A DNA stretch of 64,000 nt from Trifolium pratense (GCF_020283565.1 NC_060065.1:51572409-51636408); one strand, 5' to 3'. Numbered from the stretch's first letter, positions 1-11,190 are shown. The notes: generated by a model not told the origin, from the sequence alone. Translations and numbers: made by a program.

Positions 1-29
1 ACTAAAACAACTACTAATTAAGTACTAAC

Positions 30-1771
30 CTCTGAAATTGACATCTCACCAAGGGCTGCTACATCTTTTTCTTCAGCCAGCTGATGGACTTTATTTATAT
101 ACGAACAATGTTGATAATAGTCGATAGTCTAAAATTTTAAAATTAACATATAAAATATGGCAAGTTCTACGTGTTTGATGGTCTACTGTCAATCAGTAAT
201 TAAAAATCGTCTGAAATTCTAATTATTACTAATATCAGTCTTTTGAAGTAGAAGTTCGTGATCCTCGTTCATCTGAGACAATGACTTGATCGATATCAGT
301 TTGTCAAAAGTAATAGCAAACAAATGTGTCTTTCAAAACTTAACTCATTTGTTTTCTCTTGTAATTGTAAAACTGACACCAATTAGATCGCCGTCTCAAG
401 TTTCAGCTGCGAAAACGAATAGGATCGTGAGCTTCTACATGCAAATATATTAAATGTGGTCTTTAAATCTTACCTCCTCAAGATACAATTGTTTCAAATT
501 CAAAATCCTTTGATATGCTCGATACTTTTTCTTATAATTCTCTGACAATTTTGCTCTCAAAGAATTCAATTCTGCATTTATGGCTTCTAATTCTTTCACA
601 CCATTTCTAATTCTGATCCCACATTCCATACACTTTCTTCTGGTTCCTAAATAGTCTTCATCACATAGAAGCTACCACAAAATAAAAAATACTGTAACAC
701 TTTAAGACATGAATAAGCTGTTTTTGAGTCAAAGTCAATTACAAGTTATTACCTTGATTTGGTCTTTTATACTTTTCTTCAAGGAGTCATACTTGGAAGC
801 TCTTTCCATATGTTGGTTTTGGAATTATTCAATTTCTATCACGAGCTTCTGCCGATCATTTAAGTGATATCTCTGTCTCATCTTCTCCTCCAAGTTTTTA
901 TGTTTTTGATAAAAGAATGTACTTCCTCCGTTACATGATAACTGTCGCATTTCACCATTTCACACAGATTAAGAGAAAAAATAAATTTACTTCCTTCCTC
1001 CAATCTTCATAACGAAAGGAAAATGAATTTTATTAAATTACCGTTTCCTTGAGCACTTCTAGTGATTTGAATTAAGCAACATTTTTCTGTTGAATCTTTA
1101 TATCCCTCAGAACTTGTTTCTCCTCAGCCAAACTTTTGCTCCCATGCAGCTTCAAATAATTCAAAGACTGCACAAATGATTTCAAAGCAAGAACAACAAA
1201 AAATATATAAATTTCTAGCATTAACGCTCTGGTTCTCAGGAGAAAAAAAGATATAAATTTAAATAGCTTACTTTTTTATCAACCTTTTCGCCGAACCATC
1301 CTCCATTTTCTGCTTTAATATTCCTTAAATTTAATTCATCAAGAGCCATATATAAATCTAGTAGTATCTTCTCATTATTCGCCACGCAGTTTATCCTATC
1401 ACGCGGATAGTTTAAGTGATTATTCAACACAAACTCTAGAGACTCTTTTTTTGACTGTTACAAAACAAGATAGCTTTTTGTCAATGTCAAAGTTTCCTTT
1501 CATATTCAAGTTAATCGATGAAATTAATTAGAAATTATACCATTTTTTCTGTAATCCTTTCAGTGATTTCACAAATTTCGTCGTGCATTTTCATAACAAT
1601 CCTCTCTTCCTTTTTGATTTTAGATATTGAATCTGGATCTGTTGGCCAAATCTTAACAAAGTAGAATTGATGAACAAGTTTTGAATTGTCATCAATAGCC
1701 TTTGAAGGTGATGTAGTTTCTTTATTCTCCATGATGTTTAAGTTTCCTAATTTTATCTGAATTAAACTCAT
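30..1771 (-). pseudogene. PPI: Proton pump interactor-like pseudogene, copy A (runs off left edge)
   Basis: The PPI1 family are coiled-coil proteins that bind the regulatory end of plasma-membrane H+-ATPase. Exons read on the minus strand: about 1541-1732 (or from 1771), 1269-1454, 1042-1167, about 753-895, 474-671 and 30-128; further exons lie outside the window. Family hallmarks seen are VHQFYFVKIWP in exon 1, SLAEEKQVLRDIKIQQ in exon 3, a charged helix in exon 5, and YYQHCSYINKVHQLAEEKD in the last visible exon. Exon 3 contains an in-frame TAA (after QQKNVA) and exon 4 another (after VIEIE), while later exons stay open. The exon 4 stop is also present in copy B. The start could be the ATG at 1771 or at 1732; both are in frame. 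Expression of a truncated protein cannot be excluded. Confidence 0.75.
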
Positions 1772-2002
1772 AAATTAGTTGATCATTGATTTGATGGAGT
1801 ATTTAAGTAGCAAATTAGTAATTAGTTACTGTATATATTATGTGGTCAAACACTTGCACCCCAAGCCAAGAAAGTCAACACCTAGAATTTCTTTTATTTT
1901 TTTATACCATTTCAAATAATTTATAGGGAACACAAACAGATACATGAATTGATAATCTTAAACAGCCTAGCTTTTGACTTTGTGAATTTTTATAATCTTA
2001 AC

Positions 2003-2216
2003 CAAATTTGGCTTATTTTTTAGCTTATGAAAATACCTAATGCAAATAAATAAAGTTTTATGTTAATTCATAAGTTTTCACTAATAAAAAATGTACTTTT
2101 ATAAGCTATTTTCTCATAAACTACCTTGAAAAACTTATAATAATGCATAAAACCTTATTTATTTGAATAAGTTGTTTCGCATAAGCTCAAAAATAAGCCA
2201 ACCCAAACGGGCCCTT
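2003..2216. mobile_element. MITE-like inverted repeat (CCCGTTTGG end family, copy 1)
   Basis: The two halves fold back on each other. One end reads around aaatttggcttatttttta and the other ends ataagccaacccaaacgggc. A related element lies at 23486-23708 with the same outward motif (aaacagaccct). The 5' end is worn and no clear target duplication is visible. This is the main content of the gap between copy A and the next gene. Confidence 0.5.
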
Positions 2217-2318
2217 AGTACATTATGAAAACATAGAAGACTTTTTAAAATATAAATGAATAGAAACAAAATTGATCCCTAAATTAAGAAGAATCAATTA
2301 AGCATACTAATTATTCTT

Positions 2319-3658
2319 CTACACCAACTTGTAGTAGCAATTGTTTTCACTTATTAGAAACTCGTAGCCCTTGCTACATGGACACCTAAAAGTAAGGCTT
2401 AAGCACTTTTCAAGCCACTCTACACTAATAGCTTCTTCATAATCAGCTCTCAATTCATCCTACAAAAACAAAAAATAGATTCATTCAGTAACACTTTTTT
2501 GCAATATAAAGGTTCTAAGCCTTCAATATTTTAGCATAACTGCAATATATCATGAATCCTAACTGCAAAAGCAATTTACTATGCTTCTAAGCCTCAATAT
2601 ATTAAAGATTATTCTGATGGTTTTAAACTTGTGAACATGGTTTTAAATTATCCTTAGCAATATAAAGGATTTTGAGGTCTCGATATGGAATTTATGCAGG
2701 AAGATAAAAACTCTTTTTCCTTCCCTTCTGAAGCTTCTTCCACAAGTTCTTCCACTTTGTCGAAATCCTTCGATACTGGGTGAAAGATGCCCCCTTTTTT
2801 CATTTATTACGGTTATTTCTTTATCATTTTAGTAGCAATAGCAATTTCGACTATATCAGACACATTTAGTTGCAACATAAAGTTTCAAACGGTAACCACA
2901 ACCGTAATTAAAAGACCAATATATTGACAATTATTACAATAGAAATAGAAAAGCCAATCAGAATCCATGATCAAGAAATACCTGAGACTGAGATGGAACT
3001 TTGTCATCTTCAGCTACAAGAGAGTCTTCTTCTTCTTCTTTTTGTTCTTTTTCCTTTTCCTGTTCTTTTTCATCTTCTTCCTCATCTTTCAAAATTTCAT
3101 CCCAACATTGCTTCATTTCTGTTAAACGTTCTTTCATCCTTTTAAGCCTCTGAAATCACACACCCCCACAAAACAAAAAACAAAAACAATGAAAACCCAT
3201 TATTTCAAATCAAAAAAAGATTAATTTTTCATCAAGAAACACATACATACCTTTGAATCAGGAGGAGAATTTTCTTCAGATTTTAAACAATGCGAAACTG
3301 CAGCTTTAACCGTTGCAGGATCAATAACTTCAGAGTTACATCTACTAATCGGTGGCCGAGGTGGCAAACCAGATGACCCTCTTACCGGCATTGTTTTCTC
3401 CTGGAAAGTGTATGATGGATCCGAGACAGATCCGTGAAGAACATTACCGCAGATACTAATAGGAAGAGTAATGGCAGAGAAGCCATTACGAGCAAGTTTC
3501 TCTTGGTTGAAAGAATGCTTCTTGGATGAGCGTTGATCGGAGGAAGATGTTGGCCATGAACCGCGTTTGACAGAAGTGTTGTGAGTGTGAATGTGATGAT
3601 CAAGATGATCAGCCATTGACGATTCTTGTTGTTGATTTTGAATATGTAAATCAGCCAT
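2319..3658 (-). CDS. Conserved-looking plant protein of unknown function, 238 aa, 3 exons
   Basis: Exons on the minus strand are 3251-3658, 2982-3149 and 2319-2459, all joined in phase 0 at GT-AG borders, giving 238 residues. Residues 1-136 are polar and low in structure, with Ser/His-rich stretches. Residues 137-192 form a strongly charged Glu/Lys segment ([15 protein letters not shown]) likely to be helical or coiled coil. The last 46 residues are different: [16 protein letters not shown] followed by a small Cys cluster ([19 protein letters not shown]). No signal peptide or membrane segment is visible. I do not recognise the family. The start follows a plausible leader and no upstream in-frame ATG is needed. 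About 220 bp of its promoter (3747 onward) is duplicated at 8322-8490, next to pseudogene copy C. Confidence 0.75.
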
Positions 3659-3746
3659 TGTTTTGATGAATTCTGTTTGGTTTTTGGTTTTGGTTTTTTG
3701 GATTTGAATATTTAATTGTAAAAAAAGAGTGAAGGTTTGGTTTAAA

Positions 3747-5334
3747 TAAGGAATGTGATGTGATGCGTGATTTGTTGAGATTTTGAAGGGAAAGTGTGTA
3801 ACTGAATTTGGCGGGTTAGTTGGGAAAGTTTGTTTTGGCGCCTACATAACAGGTTGCTTGCTTACCAAGCCATCCCGGCTTTTAGCTCCTCCAGTTCGAT
3901 TATTGGTTAAACATTTTTTTGGTTTACCTTGTAGGACTTTCTAGTCATCATCATATAGGATCATAACTTTGTTAAACATAAGATCTAATCAGTTACATGA
4001 ATTTTGATTTTGCAACTTATCCTGAGTTGATCAAATAAAAGAGCAATAAAATTATGGACAATTATGTTTCTCTTTCTCCTCAAAGGACATTTTTAGCCAG
4101 ATGTATATTTTTCTTGGAATTAACTCTCCGGTTCTCAAGGGTCCCGTAATTTAGAGTTCAATTAGAAGATAAATAAAATATGGTATTGTTCCTACTAAAA
4201 ATCGAACTCAAATTCTTCTAAACAATTTGTCCTTAAAAAAATTCATTATGTAATTGAGTCCAATCACTTAACTCTTTTGGCTAGTGGCGTGACTTTAAAG
4301 ACAAGTCAGAGTAAGATAATAAGTAAAAGCAATTACATTTGACATGAATAATGGATTAATCTTTATTACTGCTTGAGCAACAGGATTTTGTAAATCCAAC
4401 TACCTACATTTTAAATAACTAAATATAGTATCATTTAAACTATAATAAACTCTAGCTAGGTAGGTTTCTAAATTATAAAGTCAAATGATTTTTTGAGATT
4501 TTCATTTCTTATTTATAACATGTGTGCCCTATAAATTATTTGAAAAGGTATAAAAAATACAGAAATTAAGATGTTGACTTTCTTGGCGTGGGGTGCAAGA
4601 GATTAACCACATAATAGTTTAATTACAAATTAGCCACTTAAATAGTCCATAACATTAGGGATCCATTGCATGCCCTGAAAAGTGAAAAGTAAAGCCTAAT
4701 CACTAGAGGTAAGTGTCTTTTATGACTATAGAATCCAATCATTTGATCTTTTACTTAGACTTTATGATAAGTAAATCAAACAAAATTGATTTGTACATTG
4801 TTTATTATGATTTATTTTTCTTGTTAATTATAATTTTTATTATGTTAAAATTAGGAAACTTTAACATCATGAAGAATATGGAAACTACATCACCTTCAAA
4901 ACATGATGGAAGAAGAACAAAGGCTATTGATGAAAATTCAGATTCATTCTCTAAAATCAAAATGGAAGAGAAAGTTATTAAGAAACTAAATCATGACATT
5001 TGTGAAATCATAGAAAGGATCACAGAGAAATTGGTATTCAATATATAGAAATTATTTAGTATTTCTAGTTTTATTCATGATAATTTGAATATGGAAGGAA
5101 GCTTTCACATTAACAAAAAATCCTTTATTTTTTATCCTGTAACAGTCAAAAAGAGATTATCTCGAATCTGTGTTGAGACGCTTAATTTGTTATCGACGAT
5201 GCTGGGGACTCAGATGTCGTGTGGAGGATAAAGAGGCGTTACTAAGGTATTTATATATGGAGCTTGATGAATTGAATTTCATGAGTATTAAAGCTGCAAA
5301 TGGAGGATGTTTTGTGGAAAAGCTTGATAAAAAT
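3747..5334 (+). repeat. Segmental direct duplication, unit 1
   Basis: This block starts in the promoter of the 2319-3658 gene and runs through the promoter and first two exons of PPI copy B. It is repeated in the same direction at 8322-10303. Landmarks present in both are aaggaatgtgatgtgatgcg, tggcgcctacataacaggtt and tggcgtggggtgcaagag. The intergenic stretch 3659-4841 holds nothing else that I can identify. Confidence 0.85.
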
Positions 5335-5574
5335 GTATGAAAAAATAAATATCTAATTAAATTTAACAGTATTTTTGTTATGTGGAAATTCATATATTTT
5401 TTGTTATTTTCTGATTTTGAAATCATTTGTGTAGTCTTTGAATTATTTGAAGCTACATGGGAGTAAAAGTCTGGCTGACGAGAAAAAGATTCTAAGGGAT
5501 ATAAAGATTCAACAAAAAGAGAAAGATGTTGATTCATTCAAATCACTAGAAGTGCTTAAGGAAAGGGTAATTTA

Positions 5575-6907
5575 TGAGTATACCAACAAGGCCACAAAAT
5601 CTGGTCCCCTAAAGGAGAAGCCACTCAGACTTGGGTTAAAGATCTTATGATTCCTGAGATAAGAAGCTGGAATAGACAACTGATTTTTGACACCTTTATG
5701 CAATTTGAGGCGGAGCAAATTACTCAAATACCTATTGTGCACCTATCTAGACCAGATGAATTCTCTTGGCCTTACACTAAAGATGGAATTTACACAGTGA
5801 AGTCAGGTTATCAAGCAATTCAGGACTGGAAAGAAGATCCAAACAAGCCATCAACCAGCTATAAACCCAAAAACAATTCTGTCTGGCAAAAATTATGGCA
5901 CCTAAAGATCCCTCCCAAATACACTCATCTCATATGGAGAATTTTGCAGGATGCTCTACCAGTCCAATCCAACTTACGGAAACGAGGAGTCAATTGCTAT
6001 CCTCTATGCCCTCGATGCAAAGAAAATATTGAAGACCTCAATCACGTTTTTAGTGGATGCTGGTGGGCAAAACAAGTGTGGTTTGCCTCACCTCTGACCT
6101 TAAAATTTGACCAGAATGAATTCTCTTTCAAAAATTGGATTGAAGACAATATTAGAAAGGATCAAAGCCAGAACATGAATCTAATTGGCGCTATCTGCTA
6201 TCATATCTGGAGAGCTAGGAATTTATTAACTTTTCAAAATAAAAACGTACCTGTGTTGGATGTAATTCACCGGGCGCAGGAGTGTCTCTTTGAGTACCAT
6301 CGTCAAGTGAAGCCAATCTCTGAGCAAGTTAACCGCAACACCCGAGCTCGCAGTAACAACGATAGTGACTGGATTCCTCCGCCAAAGGACACCCTAAAAC
6401 TCAATGTGGATGCTCACCTTATGGGTGATGGCCATTGGGGGTTGGGGTGGATCTTGAGGAAGGAGGATGGTAGTTTGGTTGGAGCTGCGACAAAGGTAGT
6501 TCGAGGGCTCAGCGAGGCTATCGAGGCAGAAGCGATGGGTGTTGTTGAAGCAATCATGTTTTTAACAGAGTTCCAAAACGGATCTGTTATCATCGAGTCA
6601 GACAATGCTTCAATTGTGAAAGCTATCCACAGAAGAAGTTATCCTAGACTCTATTGGGGGATGCTAGCGAGAAAGATTAGAGAAGCTATGGAAGAAAACC
6701 CCAAAATCTCTATCCAATGGGTCAACAGGAACAAAAACACGGTGGCTCATGTGTTAGCAAATTGGGCCGAAGTTGAACCCAACAAAATTTGGGTAGATAA
6801 CTTACCCCCCCACATTGTAGGCCATATCCAAAAAGATATGATGCCATCTCATGTTTCTTCTGTTTAGTAATATACTTCTTTTTTGATTAAAAAAAAAAAA
6901 AAAAAAA
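5575..6907 (+). mobile_element. 5'-truncated LINE (non-LTR retrotransposon) with poly-A tail
   Basis: Homology between PPI copies A and B breaks just after the exon 3 donor of B (about 5575) and resumes after an A-run at about 6889-6907. Between them lies the 3' end of a LINE ORF2 followed by a short untranslated part and the poly-A tail. The 5' truncation is typical of target-primed reverse transcription. A clear target-site duplication was not found, and some intron sequence present in copy A is missing here, so the insertion may have come with a deletion. Confidence 0.9.
5647..6867 (+). pseudogene. LINE ORF2 C-terminal fragment: zf-RVT plus RNase H-like domain
   Basis: The 406-codon open frame is the end of a LINE ORF2; the same frame is open upstream to about 5580, so the ATG is only an internal Met. 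The N-terminal part ends in the zf-RVT motif (CPRCKENIEDLNHVFSGC). The C-terminal part is an RVT_3-type RNase H-like domain starting LKLNVDAHLMGDGHWGLGW, with the acidic positions in NVDA, EAEA and ESDN and a late NKNTVAHVLANWA. No frameshift or stop interrupts it, so the insertion is fairly young. Reverse transcriptase and endonuclease domains are absent, so the copy is dead on its own. Confidence 0.9.
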
Positions 6908-7141
6908 ACATCTTTTATTCAATTATTGGAGAGTAAAAAATATTGAGCAGATTAGACAGAATTATTACTTGTATGATGATTGGCTGAAGCTTGTGAAGGA
7001 AATTGAATAATTTCAAATCTAACTTATAGAAAGATATATCTTTTCAGGAAAATGTTTCCAACTATGAATCCTTGAAGAAAACTATAGAAGACCAAATCAA
7101 GGTAACATTATATATTGGCTTTGACTCATCAAAAACTTATT

Positions 7142-7277
7142 TTTTTTGTCAAGTAGTATGGTGACTAAAATTCTACCCTTAAGGTTGATAAGTGGGATGA
7201 CCGAGGTTTGAACCCCGGCCGGCCCCTTGTATATATAATGCAATATCCCAACTGAACTAAGCTCACAGGCGACTCAT
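7142..7277 (-). mobile_element. tRNA-derived SINE in intron 4 of PPI copy B
   Basis: On the minus strand it starts with a tRNA-like head (gtgagcttagttcagttggg), has a B box (ggttcaaacc) and ends in gacaaaaaaa. The flanks repeat gactcat(c)aaaaac on both sides. The same intron in copy A (about 725-752) has a single gactcaaaaac and no insert. This is an empty-site comparison that proves insertion after the A/B duplication. Confidence 0.85.
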
Positions 7278-7617
7278 AAAAACAGCTTATTCATGTCTTA
7301 ATGTTATTATCGTTGAGTGTAACATATATTTTCTATTTTGTGGTAGGTTGTATGTGATTATATGGAGTCTGGCACCAAAGTTAAATATGGTGTGAAAGAA
7401 CTAGATGCCATAAATGGAGAAATATATTCTCTGAGAGCAAAATTGAGAGAGAAGTATAACAAAAAGGATGAAGCATATCAAAGGATTTTGAAATTGAAAA
7501 AAATGGTATCATGTAATGAATAAAGATAAATTCCTTATAGTAATTTTTTTCCTCAAAGTGGATTAATTTCTCATAACCAATTCGGTGTAAATTACACTCT
7601 CTGTATATTGTTTCATT

Positions 7618-7661
7618 GAATAAATAAATGAATAAATAAATAAATAAATAAATAAATAAAC
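7618..7661. repeat. (AAAT)n microsatellite
   Basis: About eleven nearly perfect taaa/aaat units downstream of PPI copy B. The rest of 7506-8321 is non-coding 3' flank of copy B; part of it reappears at 10330-10490 behind copy C. Confidence 0.9.
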
Positions 7662-9655
7662 AGAAGAGAATATTCACAATTGTGTTATGGAAAATGCTTA
7701 AAATATGGTAATATGGTAAAATATGTCTGGGCACTGTTTAAGGATACAAATATGGTAATATGGCATTGAAACTTGTGCAGTCAACTCCTCAAAATTTTAA
7801 AAATTATGATTTTCAATTTAAATCTTTTTTTGTTTTGTTTCCTTAACCAGTGTCTTCGTCCCGTTTATAGTTACATTGGTAAGTATAACAGTCGTCCAAT
7901 CATATTTCTTCATGTAGATATGACCAAAGAAAACAAATATTGTGTCATTTCAATGTTTGTTAGAGATATTAACTTACAAAGGGCATATACCTTCGTTAAT
8001 TTGGCGTACGTATTCAAGGTTTTTTGTTGAAGATTAGCAAATTCGTTTTGTTCACACCTGACGGAAATGTAATAGAAGTGCAAATTTGTTGGATAGTTTA
8101 AGCCTTACTTTTTTTTATAGACTAAATGGCAAATCCTTTTAGCCTTACTTCTATTTTTTGGGATTTTATTATTATGGAGTCCCCTTCTAGTGAGCTTAGA
8201 TGACTCATCACTCATGTTTAATGATATTTTCGAGGCTTGTAAGCGTAAATTTAATTCCTTTGTTTTTTTTGTTTCTTTTTTGTACGTGGCACAATGATAA
8301 AATGTTATTGGATGACACTGTAATAAGGAATGTGATGTGATGCGTTGATTTGTTGAGATTTTGAAGGGAAAGTGTGTAACTGAATTTGGCAGGTTAGTTG
8401 GGAAAGTTTGTTTTGGCGCCTACATAACAGGTTGCTTGCTTACCAAGCCATCCCGGCTTTTAGATCCTCCGGTTCGATTATTGGTTAAACAATTTTTTGG
8501 TTGACCTTGTAGGACTTTCTAGTCATCATAATATAGGATCATAACTTTGTTAAACATAAGTCCTAATCAGTTACATGAACTTTGATTTTGCAACTTATCA
8601 TGAGTTGATCAAATTAAGGAAATCTTTGGCTAGTGATATCTTAAGTAAAAGAGCAATAAAGTTATGGACAATAATGTTCCTCTCCTCAAAGGACATTTTT
8701 AGGAGTGGTATTTTTTTATATTAACTCTCCAGTTCTTAAGGGTCCCGTAATTTGAATTTCAATTTAATTAAAGATAAATAAAATATGCATGGTTAAGAAT
8801 TGTTTTCACTAAAAACCGAATTCGAATTATTCTAAACAATTCGTTCTTTAAAAAAATTCATTATGCAATTGAGTGCAATTTCACTTAACTCTTTTGGCTA
8901 GTGGTATGACTTTAAAGAAAAGGTAGAGTGAGCTAATAAGTAAAAGTAATTCCATTTTACATGAATAATGAATTAATCTTTCAATGACACAGTTAACAAA
9001 TTATGCATGAGCAACAGGTTTTTGTAAACTGGGTGCAGAGCCAGTAAAATCCTATCTTTAGGCTCCAAATTGTAATTTTTTTTTTTCACCACAAGTTTAA
9101 TGTAGTTTGGGGTTTTTTTTGGCATCAAGTGGTTCCAGGGGGATTGAGTGGCATCAAGTAGTTCGGGTTAAATAGTAAAATAATATATATTATTTTAAGC
9201 TAAAAAAAGAGAATATGTTTCATTTTTAGGATAAATTATTTCCTTGGATGCTTAAAGAGTGGTAATTGCATTATATATATAAATCCAACTACCTACATTT
9301 TAAATAACTAAAGCATCATTTAAAGTTTAAACTCTAGCTAGCTAGGTTGCTAAATTCATAAAGTCAAATGTTTTGAGATTTTCATTTCTTATTTATAACA
9401 TGTGTGCCCTATAAATTATTTGAAAAGGTATAAAAAATAAAGAAATTTAAGATGTTGACTTTGTTGGCGTGGGGTGCAAGAGTTTAACCACATAATAGTT
9501 TAATTACAAATTAGCCACTTAAATAGTCCATTCCATGTCCTAAAAAGTAAAGAAAAATCACTAGAGGTAAGTATATATCTTATATGAGTAATGTTGTTTT
9601 TCATTGACTATAGAATCCAATCATTTGATCTTTTGCTTAGACTTATGACAAGTAA

Positions 9656-9890
9656 ATCAAACAAAACTTATTTTCACATGTTGTTTATTATGATTCATTT
9701 TTCTTCTTAATTATGATTTTTATTATGTGAAAATTATCAAACTTTAACATCATGAAGAATATGGAAACTACATCAAACAAAATTGATTTGTACATTGTTT
9801 ATTATGATTTATTTTTCTTGTTAATTATAATTTTTATTATGTTAAAATTAGGAAACTTTAACATCATGAAGAATATGGAAACTACATCAC
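9656..9890 (+). repeat. Tandem duplication (about 116 bp period) over the copy C start
   Basis: The stretch from atcaaacaaaa through the ATG to gaaactacatca occurs twice in a row. The second unit is almost identical to copy B, while the first has more differences. This points to unequal exchange or gene conversion between copies B and C. Confidence 0.8.
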
Positions 9891-10029
9891 CTTCAAAACA
9901 TGATGGAAGAAGAACAAAGGCTATTGATGAAAATTCAGATTCAATCTCTAAAATCAAAATGGAAGAGAAATTTGTTAAGAAAATGAATCATGACATTTGT
10001 GAAATCACAGAAAGGATCACAGAGAAAAT

Positions 10030-10091
<62 letters not shown>

Positions 10092-10303
10092 CTCTTTCTA
10101 ATTTCATCCATGATAAATTTGAATATGAGAAGAAAGTTTGACATTAACAAAAAAGTTATTTTATTTTGTAACAGTCTAAAAGAGATAATCTAGATCGGTC
10201 TGTGTTGAATCGCTTAAATTATCGACAATGCATATGCAGATACCGTGTGGAGCGTAAAGAGGAGATACTTAGGGATTTATATATGGCTCTTGATGAAATG
10301 AAC
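9866..10303 (+). pseudogene. PPI: Proton pump interactor-like pseudogene, copy C (exons 1-2 only)
   Basis: Exon 1 runs from 9866 to 10030 and exon 2 from 10175 to about 10303. Exon 1 reads MKNMETTSPSKHDGRRTKAI and lacks the FYFV segment, as in copy B. Exon 2 reads to LYMALDEMN and then joins directly to sequence that lies far downstream of copy B (cctctaagtggattaattcc, compare 7552), so exons 3 onward are deleted. An AT microsatellite begins inside the intron 1 donor. Upstream in-frame codons from 9752 come from the tandem duplication. 10304-10845 holds copy B-type 3' flank and otherwise nothing recognised. Confidence 0.8.
10031..10087. repeat. (AT)n microsatellite at a splice donor
   Basis: An uninterrupted run of about 28 AT units starts directly after the exon 1 donor of PPI copy C; copies A and B lack it. 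Confidence 0.95.
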
Positions 10304-10845
10304 AAATTTGATTTGTTCATTGTTTTCCTCTAAGTGGATTAATTCCTCATAACCATTTCAATATAAAAGTTTTACACAATCGTCCAATCATATTACGTCA
10401 TGTCGATATGACCAAAGAGAATATTGTGTCATTTCAATGTTTGTTGAGATATTAACTTACGAAATAGTACAATTAAGTGATAATTGGATGATTGTCTAAA
10501 ATAATTTTATATTCTCGGTGCATGATTTTTTTCTCTTATTTTTTAAAGTAAACTTTCATACGGCAGTGAATAAGTGAACTATCCAACTCTCAAAAACTTG
10601 CTACTTAACAATAACAACAAAATTGGATGTGGAAAAAAATTCATGAATGAGTTCTCAATACAATATTACAAATGAAAATGAAACATTTTCATGATTTTTT
10701 CCACTTCTAATTTTGACAACCTCAAACCAAACATAACACAAGTTATAATAGAACAATAATCTCATTTTCAAAAGCAACTAAATCCTAAAACTTCATAATG
10801 AGAAAAGAAAACACAACGCTATAATATTACTAATAAATTAACTAC

Positions 10846-11190
10846 TCAATCTGTATCTCTAGCACAATGTGTAACTTTGGTACATCCACGACGATATGGA
10901 TTAGCCTCTCCGGAACCACCACAACCATAATAAGAATTTCCGCGACGATTACACGGGGCACTATCTTTTTTAAGAGCATCATAACTTATGTACCTTCCAT
11001 TTCCAGCTAAATTTCTTCTATTCATACCTTCATGGATACATTCTCCCAATGCGCCGTCACATATCTTCGATGCATCGATATCAAGTATAGGAAAACTTGA
11101 AAATTGGTTGTATGATTTTGAGGACATAGATTTCATTGGCAAGATTAAGATGAAGGCAAAGAAAATTATTAAAAGTTGATTAGTACCCAT
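10846..11190 (-). CDS. RALF: RALF-like secreted signalling peptide precursor, 114 aa
   Basis: RALFs are secreted cysteine-rich hormones that act through FERONIA-type receptor kinases and raise apoplastic pH. The precursor has a hydrophobic signal segment at residues 4-18, a propeptide, the subtilase site RRNL at 58-61, the receptor-binding YISY at 67-70, and four cysteines at 80, 90, 103 and 109 with the conserved NPYRRGC block. The ATG at 11190 is chosen because it places the signal peptide at the N terminus; an in-frame ATG 23 codons upstream would bury it. Single exon, as is usual for the family. Confidence 0.92.
   Translation of the reverse strand: MGTNQLLIIFFAFILILPMKSMSSKSYNQFSSFPILDIDASKICDGALGECIHEGMNRRNLAGNGRYISYDALKKDSAPCNRRGNSYYGCGGSGEANPYRRGCTKVTHCARDTD

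Larger units (their letters stand above)
4842..7505 (+). pseudogene. PPI: Proton pump interactor-like pseudogene, copy B, split by a LINE
   Basis: Exons: 4869-5033 (an upstream in-frame ATG lies at 4842), 5146-5334, 5435-5566, remains of exon 4 at about 6930-7098, and 7347-7505. Exon 1 lacks the FYFV segment found in copy A (19 residues shorter); copy C has the same deletion. A 5'-truncated LINE follows the exon 3 donor, and a SINE sits in the next intron. Exon 4 has the same in-frame TAA as copy A (LVKEIE then stop) and at least one more stop of its own. Exon 5 still reads VKELDAINGEIYSLRAKL in frame. No further exon is seen downstream. A transcript would give at most a short N-terminal protein. 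Confidence 0.8.
8322..10303 (+). repeat. Segmental direct duplication, unit 2
   Basis: Second copy of the 3747-5334 block. It begins with about 170 bp of the promoter of the unknown-function gene without that gene, then the PPI promoter and exons 1-2. It carries about 250 bp of extra sequence near 9027-9282 that is absent from unit 1, including two short direct repeats of ggcatcaagtggttc type. Confidence 0.85.

Noticed and set aside
5438..5650. 70-codon open frame starting MNYLKLHGSKSLADEKK
   Set aside because: It is PPI pseudogene exon 3 read through its splice donor into LINE sequence, not a gene.
9941..10150. Frames with long Tyr-Ile runs
   Set aside because: They are translation of the AT microsatellite.
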